Below, piece by piece: positions 1 through 8,228 of a stretch of 25,210 nt of DNA (within the stretch, counting starts at the first letter, position 1; each line of letters opens with the position of its first letter). The DNA lies in the NCBI GenBank assembly GCA_020441605.1, contig JAGRLX010000241.1, positions 1-25,210 of the forward strand, written 5' to 3'. The translations under genes were made by a program, and so were the position numbers. The DNA comes from Alphaproteobacteria bacterium. GTDB lineage: Bacteria > Pseudomonadota > Alphaproteobacteria > Rhizobiales > Aestuariivirgaceae. Below the pieces are notes generated by a model. It had not been told where the DNA came from. It did no database searches and worked only from the letters and a program-made list of their open reading frames with translations.

Positions 1-81
1 CGGGTTCCAGCGATGGGTCTGGTGTCCGAAGTGCACGCCAGCTTCGAGCAGCTGGCGCATGGTAAATTCTGGCACGGCCAT
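1..81 (-). CDS. rpsB: 30S ribosomal protein S2, N-terminal fragment (cut by window edge)
   Basis: The first 27 codons read [20 protein letters not shown] and then QTHRWNP, the near-invariant start of bacterial ribosomal protein S2, a component of the small-subunit head/platform needed for S1 docking. The rest lies off the left edge. The ATG at 81-79 is the first start after the promoter at 224-251, and it is preceded on the minus strand by a GGAAAAGGA-type ribosome binding sequence. In most bacteria rpsB is followed by tsf (EF-Ts); that cannot be checked here. Identification rests on the highly conserved N-terminus and is secure despite the short length. Confidence 0.93.
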   Translation of the reverse strand, partial: MAVPEFTMRQLLEAGVHFGHQTHRWNP

Positions 82-217
82 GCGGTAAATCCTTTTCCGG
101 TTGATCCGCCGCGGAGCAAGTGACCGGGAGGTCCCGGCACCGGAAGGTTCAGGCACTATGTGAAGGGTTTCCCCTCGTGTGCCGGAGCCACACTCCGCGT
201 GTGAGTTAAGCTAACGC
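82..217 (-). promoter_or_regulatory. Long structured 5' leader of rpsB
   Basis: If transcription starts near 217, the rpsB mRNA has an untranslated leader of about 136 bases. Two short inverted repeats are visible on the minus strand: CACAC(GCGGA)GTGTG at about 204-190 and CCGGGA(CC)TCCCGG further down. Many bacteria autoregulate rpsB through S2 binding to its leader. I do not recognise a specific known leader family here, so a regulatory role is inferred only from length and structure. Confidence 0.35.
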
Positions 218-223
218 GGGGGC

Positions 224-251
224 CTATAGCGCTGCGGCGCAACAATAGCAA
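224..251 (-). promoter_or_regulatory. Putative sigma-70 promoter of rpsB
   Basis: On the minus strand a TTGCTA -35 box (251-246) is followed after 16 bases by a CTATAG -10 box (229-224), a combination common at alphaproteobacterial housekeeping promoters. Transcription would begin near 217. It lies just after the stop codon of the upstream methyltransferase gene, so rpsB has its own promoter. Confidence 0.6.
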
Positions 252-255
252 GGGC

Positions 256-915
256 TCAGGACTTTCGCGCCATTGTCAGCCCGTCGCAGATGGGAACCAT
301 GCAGATCTCCACGCGGCTATCGTGACAGATCTTCGCGTTGAGCGCTCGGATCGCCTTCGTATCCGCGTCAGTCTTGTCCGGATCGGCGACGTCGCCGCCC
401 CACAGGACATTGTCGACGAGGATGAGGCCGCCCCGACGCAACAGCGTGAGTGCGCCTTCGTAGTAGGCGTCATAGCCGGTCTTGTCGGCATCGATGAAGG
501 CGAGGTCGAAAGTGCCCTGCTCACCCGCTGTCAGAAGACGGTCGATCGCCGCGGTACCGCCATCGAGGTGGAGGTCCATGCATTGCGCGAGCCCCGCCCT
601 TTGCCAGTATTTGCGCGCGATGTCGGTCCATTCCTTCGAAATGTCAGCGCAGGTGATCTGCTCCGCCCCGGCCAGCGCCATTGCCAAGCTGGAATAGCCG
701 GTGAAGGTACCAAACTCGATCACCCGCTTGGCTCCCATAAGCTTCACCAGGAGACCCATGAAGGCTCCCTGCTCGGGCCCGATCTGCATCGCGGCACTGC
801 CGCCGAGCTTCGCGGTTTCTTCCCGGAGGGCCTTCAGGATTTCAGGCTCTCGGTAGGCGTGGGCGGCAAAATAGTCTTGAAGCGGTCCGGACAAGCCAAT
901 GGTTTTTCCAGTCAT
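256..915 (-). CDS. SAM-dependent O-methyltransferase, caffeoyl-CoA OMT family
   Basis: This 219-residue protein matches the length and motifs of the class I, metal-dependent O-methyltransferase family 3 (PF01596), which methylates catechol-like hydroxyls using S-adenosylmethionine. The SAM-binding motif I is VIEFGTFTGYSS (residues about 65-76). FIDADK (about 141-145) and LVDNVLWGG (about 166-174) carry the expected divalent-metal ligands Asp142, Asp168 and Asn169. It is soluble and probably cytoplasmic. The ATG at 915 lies 25 bases after the stop of the DUF2238 gene, so the two are probably co-transcribed. The ribosome binding site is weak (GGAA about nine bases upstream). The physiological substrate in bacteria of this type is unknown. 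Confidence 0.87.
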   Translation of the reverse strand: MTGKTIGLSGPLQDYFAAHAYREPEILKALREETAKLGGSAAMQIGPEQGAFMGLLVKLMGAKRVIEFGTFTGYSSLAMALAGAEQITCADISKEWTDIARKYWQRAGLAQCMDLHLDGGTAAIDRLLTAGEQGTFDLAFIDADKTGYDAYYEGALTLLRRGGLILVDNVLWGGDVADPDKTDADTKAIRALNAKICHDSRVEICMVPICDGLTMARKS

Positions 916-940
916 TTCAATCTATTCCGCGCTACGATTG

Positions 941-1633
941 TTATGAAACATGACGTTTTCGCCTGATCTGGCTGGCAGGTGGCAAAAGATAGTCGTCCAG
1001 GAGGCCGGTCCTCACCGCCAATTCGATGAGCGCGAAGGCGATGAGCGATCCGGCGAAGGCCAGCGCCATGTCCTTCTGGGCGTCCCATTCGTCGCCCTGG
1101 GTTCCGAGATAGGCGATGCCAGCCTCCGGATTGACGATCATGGCTATGATCATTTCTATGATTTCAAATAATCCTGAACCGGTGCAATTGATACACACGG
1201 CGAACAGTCCGGCGTGGAAGCTATTATGCGTCACACTGCGAATGATCACTTCGCGCATGGGATAGAGCAGCAGGAACCCGAAGGAAAAATGCACCAGACG
1301 GTCGAAGTGGTTGCGCGCCAGACCCAAGGCCTCCTGCACCCAGAAGCCGACCGGCACTTCGGAGTAGGTATAGTGTCCGCCGACTGCATGCAACACGAGG
1401 AACAGGAACAACAGGATATAGGAGATATCGGACAAGGGCAGTCGGCGGTAGCTCGCCACCAGGACAACCAGGGTAATGGTGGTCAGAATGTTCTCCAGGA
1501 ACCAGTCAAAGCGATAGATCGGGGCCCAGGCCGCCCAGACCCAAACGACGGCGTAGGTGGCGACGAGACCAACCAGAAAGCGCCGCGGCCAAAAGACGGC
1601 CGGTATGTCCGAGACTGCCGACGAAAGCCTCAT
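941..1633 (-). CDS. DUF2238/YjdF-like integral membrane protein
   Basis: This is a 230-residue polytopic membrane protein with about six hydrophobic helices. It resembles the DUF2238 (PF09997; E. coli YjdF) family, with the characteristic stretches GGHYTYSEVP, NHFDRLVHFSFGFLL and TQGDEWDAQKDMALA. The function of the family is not established. A longer open frame exists upstream, but I place the start at ATG 1633-1631: it overlaps the TGA stop of the DUF2339 gene as ATGA, and the protein then begins just before the first membrane helix. The overlap implies translational coupling with that gene. The basic C-terminus (RRKR) is probably cytoplasmic. Confidence 0.8.
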   Translation of the reverse strand: MRLSSAVSDIPAVFWPRRFLVGLVATYAVVWVWAAWAPIYRFDWFLENILTTITLVVLVASYRRLPLSDISYILLFLFLVLHAVGGHYTYSEVPVGFWVQEALGLARNHFDRLVHFSFGFLLLYPMREVIIRSVTHNSFHAGLFAVCINCTGSGLFEIIEMIIAMIVNPEAGIAYLGTQGDEWDAQKDMALAFAGSLIAFALIELAVRTGLLDDYLLPPASQIRRKRHVS

Positions 1634-4332
1634 GCCGCGGGCTCTCGCGGGCGCTGCACGAAGCGCTGGTAGAGCCAGCCGATGCCAACGAGACAAAGTC
1701 CCAGACCAATGAAGCTGGCAATCCGGTAAAGGCCTTCGAGGTTGGACATGTCGGACAGGAAGACCTTTAGAACGACCAGAACCATGACCCCCAGGCCAGC
1801 GTAGCGGACATATTGTCTTCCAAGCTTGATTCCGGTGGCGAACAGCAACAGCGCGAGACCGAGCCAGACGGCCGAGTAGGCATAGGCCTCGGCAATGGTG
1901 AGCGGCCAGGCAACCATGACCGGACCCTGGAACACGCGCTTGGTTTCCAGCGTCACATAAACGAATACTAGAATCAGGGCGAGTGCGCCGGCTGCCGGAC
2001 GGAGCTTTTCCCACCTGATGACGTTGAGGCGGCGCGCGATCATGTAGATCAGAACCAGCGGCGCGGCATAGGCGAGGAACAGCGCATTGAACGCGATATT
2101 GCCGGGCACCGGCTCTTCGGTAACGATCGGATTGAGCGCCAGAAGACTTAGCCCAACCATCGCCGCGACGGCGAGGACAATGAGCAGTCTCGCCCCCCAG
2201 AGCGCGATTATCGAAGAATAGAGGCGCTGACGATACATCAGGCCATAGGCGGCACCGAGCCAGGTTAGGACATGGGCGGCCACTTCGAGGAATTCCGGTT
2301 CGTCATAGATGAAACCGCCACCGATCAGGACCCGGATTTCCAAGGAGATCAGGGAGATCAGCAAGCCAAGGCTGATTCCTTCGGCGGCTGCGGCCGCGCG
2401 CAGATGTCCTGCGGCGCGCAGCCAGCGGCTGGCAACGGCGAACAGCACCACCGGGATGCCGTAGCCATAGAGCACCCAGTGCTGTCCAAGCAGCAATGTC
2501 CGGTCATCATTCCACAATTCCCGGGAAATGAAGAGCCGAAGCGTCGTGAGCGTCGCCAGAGCCGTGGTCACAGGTCCGATCAGCCAGGCCGACAGCACAC
2601 GGGTCGACAGGGCGAAAGCCGCGGCAAGTGCTGCGATGGCAAGGGTCAACGCGACATCGTCCAGCATCCGGTCGAGCGCAAAAACCAGCACAGCGGCCGC
2701 GCCCGCTGCAAGAAAGCCCGCAGCGCCATTGCGCGCTGTTCCCCAGGCCTGATCTCTTGTGAGCCAAACGGCGCAGAGCAGGACGATTGCGAGTATCGCA
2801 GCGACGGCTGCCCAGACCTGATCCGTCAGCAGCAGGTCGATGCGGGCCCAGGCCCCCCATATGAACAGGAATGCCGCAGCGGCGCCGGCAAGACCCCACG
2901 GTCGTGGGCTGGCATTGAACAGGCTTCCGGCCACACCGGCGAGGCCAAGGGCCACGGCAGCGGCCAGCATCCAGCGCAGGAATTGCGCGGCGGCCGCAGC
3001 GGGCACGCTGAACCACAGTCCGCGTTCATCCATGGCCCAGTCGTGGAACGCGGCTTCCTGCCAGCTCATCAGAACCACGAAAAGCAGCAGCATGGCGACC
3101 GGCGCCAGCCACGACAACCCGAGTTTCGCCCAGAAGATGGCGAGCCAGATCACAATCGCTGCCGCCAGCAGGACCAGGGCCACCATGCCATGTCCCGTGT
3201 GATCGATCAGCAGGGCCAGGAGACTCGCTTCTGCGGCTAGAGCGACGAGCCCGATGACCAAGGGCTGGCTCAGCGTTCTGGGTTTCGAGAGGTCGCCGCT
3301 TTCTGGCGAAAGAATGGAGCGACCGCCAACCGCGAAGAATGAAATCAGACCCATGAGATGGGTAAACAGACCGACAGGCCAGACATCAGACGGTTCAAAG
3401 GGTCCGCCCTTGATCCACAGGACTGTCCAGGCCGCAGCACCGGCCACGGCGCCATAGCCAAGCCACCACCAGGTCCGGTTGCGCAAGGTTGCCAGCGACG
3501 CGACTAGAATCACCAGCAGATAGGGAAAGAAGCCCCAAGCATTGGGGTCGGCAGAGGGGATGAGCGCTGGCGTGCTATAGGAACCGAGCAATCCGAGGGC
3601 GGCAATGAAGGGGCCCTGGCGGCGCGAGAGGGCCAGCGATCCCAGGCCTACAGCCGCCAGTGCACCAAAAGCGATCAGTGGCGCGATCAACTGGTACAGC
3701 GCATAGGCCGCGTAGATGCTGCCGAACAGGGTGGCCAGTCCCGCCGCGGAAAGGGCCGCCGGCACAAAGTCCGCCGCGGCCTCCACCCTGCCCGATGCCT
3801 TAAGACGCACCCATTCCCCGGCCACCACTAGTGCGACGCCGGCAATAAGCCCAAGCACGATCTGGAGCTCGGGTGAGAGAAGATCGTTATCATAGGCATA
3901 TTTCACAAAGAGGAGGCCGCCGATCGCAATGGCCAGTCCCCCGATCCACACGAACCAGCGTGAGGCCAGCGTCTGTTCCATGTCGCGGCGTGACGGTGTC
4001 TCATCGGCGGCTTCCGCGGCATGCCACTGTTCGGACGATTGGACTCTTTCAGGCTCCTTCAGAGGCTCAGGGGTTTCCATTGCCAGTGGTTCGATCGTAG
4101 CCTCGGACTCCAGCGGTTCAGCGACGGCGGTTGGCGGCTGCACCGGCTCAAACTCCGGTTGGTCACCCGGCGGCGATACGCCACTGCGCTGGAGCTGCTG
4201 GAGCTTGTCCCCCATCTGCGCCAGTTGCTGTTTCAGCTGAGCGATCCGCGTCTCGAGCTTGGCAAGCTTGTTGAGAGCGACCAGGCCAAGGATAAAGGCG
4301 ACCACCGAAATGAGAAGGCCAAAGCCGTCCAT
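1630..4332 (-). CDS. DUF2339 family large polytopic membrane protein
   Basis: This protein of about 900 residues matches DUF2339 (PF10101). It has an N-terminal hydrophobic helix ([20 protein letters not shown]), a short coiled coil ([18 protein letters not shown]), a Pro/Glu-rich linker to about residue 120, and then a long array of some 20 or more membrane helices opening with [19 protein letters not shown]. The family function is unknown; it lies in the inner membrane. The open frame extends upstream to 4440, but that extension would overlap lipB. ATG 4332 is preceded by AGGGAG at good spacing and starts directly with the membrane anchor, so I prefer it. It is coupled by ATGA to the DUF2238 gene. 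Confidence 0.85.
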   Translation of the reverse strand: MDGFGLLISVVAFILGLVALNKLAKLETRIAQLKQQLAQMGDKLQQLQRSGVSPPGDQPEFEPVQPPTAVAEPLESEATIEPLAMETPEPLKEPERVQSSEQWHAAEAADETPSRRDMEQTLASRWFVWIGGLAIAIGGLLFVKYAYDNDLLSPELQIVLGLIAGVALVVAGEWVRLKASGRVEAAADFVPAALSAAGLATLFGSIYAAYALYQLIAPLIAFGALAAVGLGSLALSRRQGPFIAALGLLGSYSTPALIPSADPNAWGFFPYLLVILVASLATLRNRTWWWLGYGAVAGAAAWTVLWIKGGPFEPSDVWPVGLFTHLMGLISFFAVGGRSILSPESGDLSKPRTLSQPLVIGLVALAAEASLLALLIDHTGHGMVALVLLAAAIVIWLAIFWAKLGLSWLAPVAMLLLFVVLMSWQEAAFHDWAMDERGLWFSVPAAAAAQFLRWMLAAAVALGLAGVAGSLFNASPRPWGLAGAAAAFLFIWGAWARIDLLLTDQVWAAVAAILAIVLLCAVWLTRDQAWGTARNGAAGFLAAGAAAVLVFALDRMLDDVALTLAIAALAAAFALSTRVLSAWLIGPVTTALATLTTLRLFISRELWNDDRTLLLGQHWVLYGYGIPVVLFAVASRWLRAAGHLRAAAAAEGISLGLLISLISLEIRVLIGGGFIYDEPEFLEVAAHVLTWLGAAYGLMYRQRLYSSIIALWGARLLIVLAVAAMVGLSLLALNPIVTEEPVPGNIAFNALFLAYAAPLVLIYMIARRLNVIRWEKLRPAAGALALILVFVYVTLETKRVFQGPVMVAWPLTIAEAYAYSAVWLGLALLLFATGIKLGRQYVRYAGLGVMVLVVLKVFLSDMSNLEGLYRIASFIGLGLCLVGIGWLYQRFVQRPREPAA

Positions 4333-4358
4333 CGCAAACTCCCTGACTCGCGCCCCGA

Positions 4359-4387
4359 CATTAACACGACTTGCACTTGATTGTCGA
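4359..4387 (-). promoter_or_regulatory. Candidate promoter of the DUF2339-DUF2238-methyltransferase run
   Basis: On the minus strand TCGACA (4387-4382) and TTAATG (4364-4359) are separated by 17 bases, in the 73-base gap divergent from lipB. Transcription would start about 20 bases before the ATG at 4332, leaving room for the AGGGAG ribosome binding site. The match to consensus is only moderate. Confidence 0.3.
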
Positions 4388-4405
4388 AACTGTGAAAAGT
4401 GGTCG

Positions 4406-5083
4406 ATGACCCTTCGTGATGCGATTGCCACAAACCTCAAATCGCGAAACCCCGTTGACTGGGAGGTTTCGGACGGCCTTGTTTCCTATACCGATGCCAT
4501 GGAGAAGATGGATCGCGCGGTGGCGGCCATCGGCCGGGGCGATGCGCCGGAGCGAGTCTGGCTTCTCGAACATCCGCCGCTCTACACTGCCGGAACATCG
4601 GCCAATGCTGTCGATCTGGTGACGCCAGAACGGTTCCCGGTGTTCAAGACGGGACGCGGCGGACAATATACCTATCATGGTCCGGGCCAGCGGGTCGCCT
4701 ATATCATGCTAGACCTCAAGCGCCGCGGGAGCGACGTCAGGGCCTATGTGGCGGGTCTCGAGCAATGGATCATCGACACGCTCGCCGCTTTCAACGTCAA
4801 GGGCGAACGCCGGGAAGACAGGGTCGGGGTCTGGGTGCGGCGCGGCGACCGTGAGGACAAGATCGCCGCGATCGGTATCCGCGTCCGGCACTGGATCACT
4901 TTCCATGGCGTCAGCATCAATGTGGAGCCTGACCTCGGCCACTTCGACGGTATCGTACCCTGCGGCATCCGGCAACATGGCGTCACCAGCCTGGTCGATC
5001 TCGGCCTGCCGGTTACGCTGTCAGATGTCGATGTGGTGCTGAAGCGGTCCTTCGCCAAGATATTCGGCGACAGTATCATCTGA
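4406..5083 (+). CDS. lipB: Octanoyl-[acyl-carrier-protein]:protein N-octanoyltransferase LipB
   Basis: This 225-residue enzyme transfers octanoate from ACP to the lipoyl domains of 2-oxoacid dehydrogenases and the glycine cleavage H protein, the first step of lipoate synthesis. Conserved LipB segments are [14 protein letters not shown] (about 53-66), [13 protein letters not shown] (83-95), [10 protein letters not shown] (151-160) with the acid/base Lys152, and FDGIVPCGI (180-188) with the acyl-thioester Cys186. The length is normal for the family. The frame is open upstream to 4259, but ATG 4406 begins where typical alphaproteobacterial LipB begins and avoids the divergent gene. Its ribosome binding site is weak. 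Confidence 0.95.
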   Translation: MTLRDAIATNLKSRNPVDWEVSDGLVSYTDAMEKMDRAVAAIGRGDAPERVWLLEHPPLYTAGTSANAVDLVTPERFPVFKTGRGGQYTYHGPGQRVAYIMLDLKRRGSDVRAYVAGLEQWIIDTLAAFNVKGERREDRVGVWVRRGDREDKIAAIGIRVRHWITFHGVSINVEPDLGHFDGIVPCGIRQHGVTSLVDLGLPVTLSDVDVVLKRSFAKIFGDSII

Positions 5084-5170
5084 CTCCCTGCCCTCACGAG
5101 GCTGGCAGCCAAAATGGCAAACATCGAACTGCTCGCAAAAATGTGACTTCTCAAGTTACATAATTCTGAT

Positions 5171-5187
5171 ATGAAGGGCGCCTTCAT
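5171..5187. repeat. Short inverted repeat in front of the GST gene
   Basis: ATGAAGG and CCTTCAT are exact inverted arms around a three-base centre. The repeat ends three bases before the AGGAG ribosome binding site (5190-5194) of the downstream gene. It could be an operator or a small hairpin controlling translation, or chance. Confidence 0.35.
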
Positions 5188-5200
5188 TTAGGAGACCCTC

Positions 5201-5809
5201 ATGAAACTCTACTACTCACCGGGTGCCTGTTCACTTGCGCCCCATATCGTACTGAACGAAATCGGCGTGAACTACAGCTTGGAGAAGGTTGATCTCGCTG
5301 CCAAGAAGACAGATGCCGGGGCCGATTTCAACGCGGTGAACGGCAAAGGCTACGTCCCTACCCTCGATCTCGGCAAGGGCGAGGTTCTGACCGAAGTCTC
5401 TACCATCCTGCAATTTCTCGGCGACAAGATCGAAGGTGCGGGGCTTTTGCCCAAATTCGGCGGCATGGATCGCTATCGGGCAATGGAGGCACTGAATTTT
5501 GTGGCGTCGGAGCTGCATAAGGGACTGGGCGGTCTGTTCAACAAGGCGATGCCCGAAGAGGGGCGCAAGGTCATCATCGACCGGCTCAAGCAGCGCCTGT
5601 CCTGGCTCGATGGCCAACTGGGCCAGAAACCCTTCCTGCTGGGCGACAACTACTCCGTCGCCGATGCCTATGCCTTCACGGTTCTGAACTGGGGCCAGTG
5701 GGTCGGAGTCGACATGAAGACCTGGCCAAATATTTCAGCCTTCCTTGGTCGCATTGCTGCTCGCCCCGCTGTGCAGAAAGCACTTAAGGCCGAAGGTTTG
5801 CTCAGCTGA
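5201..5809 (+). CDS. gstA: Glutathione S-transferase, beta class (GstA-like)
   Basis: This is a 202-residue cytosolic GST with the typical bacterial beta-class N-terminus MKLYYSPGACSLAPHI, including Cys10, which forms the mixed disulfide with glutathione in this class. The thioredoxin-like domain covers about 1-80, with YVPTLDLG carrying the cis-proline and LTEVSTILQFL the glutathione gamma-glutamyl contact region. The all-helical C-terminal domain includes the N-capping segment DNYSVADAYAFTVLNW (about 148-163). The enzymes conjugate or peroxidatically detoxify electrophiles. AGGAG six bases before the ATG is a strong ribosome binding site. It appears monocistronic and is convergent with the acylphosphatase gene. 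Confidence 0.93.
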   Translation: MKLYYSPGACSLAPHIVLNEIGVNYSLEKVDLAAKKTDAGADFNAVNGKGYVPTLDLGKGEVLTEVSTILQFLGDKIEGAGLLPKFGGMDRYRAMEALNFVASELHKGLGGLFNKAMPEEGRKVIIDRLKQRLSWLDGQLGQKPFLLGDNYSVADAYAFTVLNWGQWVGVDMKTWPNISAFLGRIAARPAVQKALKAEGLLS

Positions 5810-5817
5810 TGTCAAAA

Positions 5818-5844
5818 GGGGTGCGGCGAATGTCGCGGCACCCC
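5818..5844 (-). terminator. Intrinsic terminator of the pccA-acyP unit
   Basis: A 27-base hairpin has a seven-pair outer stem (GGGGTGC/GCACCCC), one mismatch, four further pairs and a three-base loop. Read on the minus strand the stem is followed directly by TTTT, giving a classical rho-independent terminator two bases after the acylphosphatase stop. There is no U-tract on the plus side, although the hairpin may also slow transcripts from the convergent GST gene. Confidence 0.75.
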
Positions 5845-5846
5845 AT

Positions 5847-6122
5847 TCAAACGTCCGGCCGGACCTCGAAACCGGTCCATGCCTCATGCGGATGGCTCGC
5901 CAGTTCCACGCGGTCAACACGGGCAAGGCGCGGTCCCTCATGGCAGGCCTGGGCCATGGCTCGCACCGAAGCGTCGTCCCCGCAGAGGACAGTCTCCACT
6001 TCACCAGACCGCCGGTTTCTGACCCAACCCGCCAGTCCCCGGATCGCGGCTTCCCGCACCACCCAAGCCCGGAAACCTACACCCTGGACCCGACCTTGGA
6101 TCAATAAATGGACGGTGATCAC
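5847..6122 (-). CDS. acyP: Acylphosphatase
   Basis: This 91-residue protein hydrolyses carboxyl-phosphate bonds such as acetyl phosphate, carbamoyl phosphate and acyl-phosphate side chains. Both family signatures are present: GRVQGVGFRAWV (about 10-21), with the phosphate-binding loop and catalytic Arg18, and GWVRNRRSGEVE (about 32-43), with the catalytic Asn. The length is typical. No ATG is available; translation starts at GTG 6122-6120, which overlaps the TGA of pccA as GTGA, so translation is probably coupled to pccA. A terminator follows two bases after the stop. The pairing with a biotin carboxylase, whose chemistry passes through carboxyphosphate, may be functional (inference). Confidence 0.92.
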   Translation of the reverse strand: MITVHLLIQGRVQGVGFRAWVVREAAIRGLAGWVRNRRSGEVETVLCGDDASVRAMAQACHEGPRLARVDRVELASHPHEAWTGFEVRPDV

Positions 6123-8089
6123 GCGAATTCCATGATGACCGCGTCGACGGCCAGGCTGTCGCCCTTCTTGGCGTGGATCTTCGCGATGGTCACGTCACGC
6201 TCGGCGCGGAGAATATTTTCCATCTTCATCGCCTCGACGATGGCCAGGGCCTCGCCGGCCTTCACCTCCTGTCCTTCACTGACGGAAACCGAAATCACCA
6301 GGCCAGGCATCGGGCACATGAGCTTCTTCGACGTGTCGGCGGCCTGCTTTTCCGGCATCAACCTGGCCAATTCCGCCTCGCGCAGCGTGTAGACGTGTGC
6401 ATCGACCACGACGCCACGATAACCCAACCGGTAGCCATTGAGGATCTTGCGCACCTGCACCGTAACCGGGTCATGACCGAGATCAGCCGAGAACACCGGC
6501 ATGCCCGGAACCCAGCCACAGGCATCCGCCAGGAGCCCGGTATCCTCGGTGACCGTCACCTCGTGCCAGTCCTTCCCGAGTTTCACCACCCGCCGTTTGG
6601 AGAAACTCACCGCGCCACCCGTCATCTGCCCGGTCACCTGGCGCTTACGGCGGTTCTCGATGTGATCGAGTACCATGGCAACCTCTGCAAGAATCTTGGC
6701 GATTTCCGGGCTGATGTCGTGGCTGTGGAATCCATCAGGAAACTCCTCGCCGATAAAGCCCGTCGACAAGGCGCCGTTCCGCCAGCGGGGGTTTTCCATG
6801 ATGGCTGAGAGAAAGGGCACATTGTGCTGGATGCCGTCGATGTAGAAGGCGTCCAGCGACTGCGACATGGCGGCGATCGCCTCGCTGCGACTTTGCGCAT
6901 GGGTGCAGAGCTTGGCGATCATCGGATCATAGTAAAGCGAGATCTCGCCGCCCTCGTAAACGCCGGTGTCGTTTCGTACCGTGATGCCATGGGCCGACTG
7001 TTCGGGTGGCGGCCGATATTTCACCAGCCGGCCGGTCGAAGGCAGAAAATTGCGATATGGGTCCTCGGCGTAGATGCGGGACTCGACCGCCCAGCCCCTC
7101 AGGGTGACATCCCGCTGCCTTATGACAAGTTCCTCGCCGGCTGCGACGCGGATCATCTGTTCAACCAGGTCGATGCCAGTCACCAGCTCGGTGACCGGGT
7201 GTTCCACCTGCAGACGTGTATTCATTTCAAGGAAGTAGAACGACCGGTCCTGGCCCGCCACGAACTCGACGGTGCCGGCCGAGTCGTAATTGACGGCCTT
7301 TGCGAGCGACACCGCCTGTTCGCCCATGGCCTTGCGGGTCTTCTCGTCAAGAAGCGGTGACGGGGCTTCCTCGATCACCTTTTGATTGCGGCGCTGGATC
7401 GAACACTCGCGCTCGCCGAGGTAGATCACATTGCCATGCTTGTCGCCGAGAACCTGGATCTCGATATGGCGCGGATTGACGATGAACTTCTCGATGAAGA
7501 CGCGGTCGTCTCCGAAAGACGACTTGGCTTCAGACCGGGCCCGGTTGAACCCGTCCTTCACCTCCGATTCCGAATAGGCAATGCGCATGCCCTTGCCGCC
7601 ACCACCGGCGGAGGCCTTGATCATGACGGGATAACCGATCTCACCGGCGATCTTCACGGCTTCGTCGGCATCCTCGATGATTCCCATATAGCCCGGTACC
7701 GTCGAGACCTTCGCCGCGGCTGCGGCCTTCTTTGACTCGATCTTGTCGCCCATGGCGTCGATCGCGCCGGGATTCGGACCGATGAAGGTGATGCCGGCCG
7801 CTGCCAGCGCCTTGGGAAAGGCCGAACGTTCGGACAGGAAACCGTAGCCGGGATGGACGGCTTCTGCCCCGGTCCTCCGGCAGGCTTCAACGATCCGGTC
7901 GATCATAAGATATGACTGGCCAGCCGGGGGCGGTCCGATATGAACTTTTTCGTCCGCCATCTCGACATGGAGGGCCCGGACATCGGCGTCCGAGTACACG
8001 GCGACGGTCCCAATGCCCATCTTGCGCGCCGTCTTGATGATGCGGCAGGCGATCTCGCCCCGGTTGGCTATGAGTATCTTCTTGAACAT
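6119..8089 (-). CDS. pccA: Propionyl-CoA carboxylase alpha (biotin) subunit
   Basis: This 656-residue protein carries out ATP-dependent biotin carboxylation and holds the biotin. It works with a PccB carboxyltransferase (not in this window) to make methylmalonyl-CoA from propionyl-CoA. The domains in order are a biotin carboxylase N-domain (FKKILIANRGEIACRII), an ATP-grasp domain (KASAGGGGKGMRIAYSE glycine-rich loop; FLEMNTRLQVEHPVTE), a biotin carboxylase C-domain (WAVESRIYAEDP), a PccA-type BT linker, and a C-terminal biotinyl domain with EAMKMEN, biotinylated at Lys622. The BT linker and the ending LAVDAVIMEFA favour PccA over acetyl- or methylcrotonyl-CoA carboxylase subunits. I chose ATG 8089 (AAGG six bases upstream) over the upstream in-frame start because it matches the family N-terminus. 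Confidence 0.93.
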   Translation of the reverse strand: MFKKILIANRGEIACRIIKTARKMGIGTVAVYSDADVRALHVEMADEKVHIGPPPAGQSYLMIDRIVEACRRTGAEAVHPGYGFLSERSAFPKALAAAGITFIGPNPGAIDAMGDKIESKKAAAAAKVSTVPGYMGIIEDADEAVKIAGEIGYPVMIKASAGGGGKGMRIAYSESEVKDGFNRARSEAKSSFGDDRVFIEKFIVNPRHIEIQVLGDKHGNVIYLGERECSIQRRNQKVIEEAPSPLLDEKTRKAMGEQAVSLAKAVNYDSAGTVEFVAGQDRSFYFLEMNTRLQVEHPVTELVTGIDLVEQMIRVAAGEELVIRQRDVTLRGWAVESRIYAEDPYRNFLPSTGRLVKYRPPPEQSAHGITVRNDTGVYEGGEISLYYDPMIAKLCTHAQSRSEAIAAMSQSLDAFYIDGIQHNVPFLSAIMENPRWRNGALSTGFIGEEFPDGFHSHDISPEIAKILAEVAMVLDHIENRRKRQVTGQMTGGAVSFSKRRVVKLGKDWHEVTVTEDTGLLADACGWVPGMPVFSADLGHDPVTVQVRKILNGYRLGYRGVVVDAHVYTLREAELARLMPEKQAADTSKKLMCPMPGLVISVSVSEGQEVKAGEALAIVEAMKMENILRAERDVTIAKIHAKKGDSLAVDAVIMEFA

Positions 8090-8228
8090 GCACACCTTAC
8101 CCCTGCGTGCGGTCGTTCTACCGCCAACCGGTCGGGGCGGCAACCATACGAAGGGTGGGTCCGTCCCGAAGGCCCGGCGTCTTCTTTTTCAGGCGCGAGC
8201 GTCAAAAGTCTGCGCTATAGGAGCGAGC

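Noticed and set aside
2272..3240. 322-codon plus-strand open frame antisense to the DUF2339 gene
   Set aside because: It is Gln/Arg/Gly-rich with no recognisable domain or hydrophobic order, and lies wholly opposite a well-supported membrane protein gene. It is a GC-driven shadow.
5084..5130. Terminator after lipB
   Set aside because: Only four-pair stems (GGCT/AGCC, GCCA/TGGC) without a T-tract are present, so they are not convincing.
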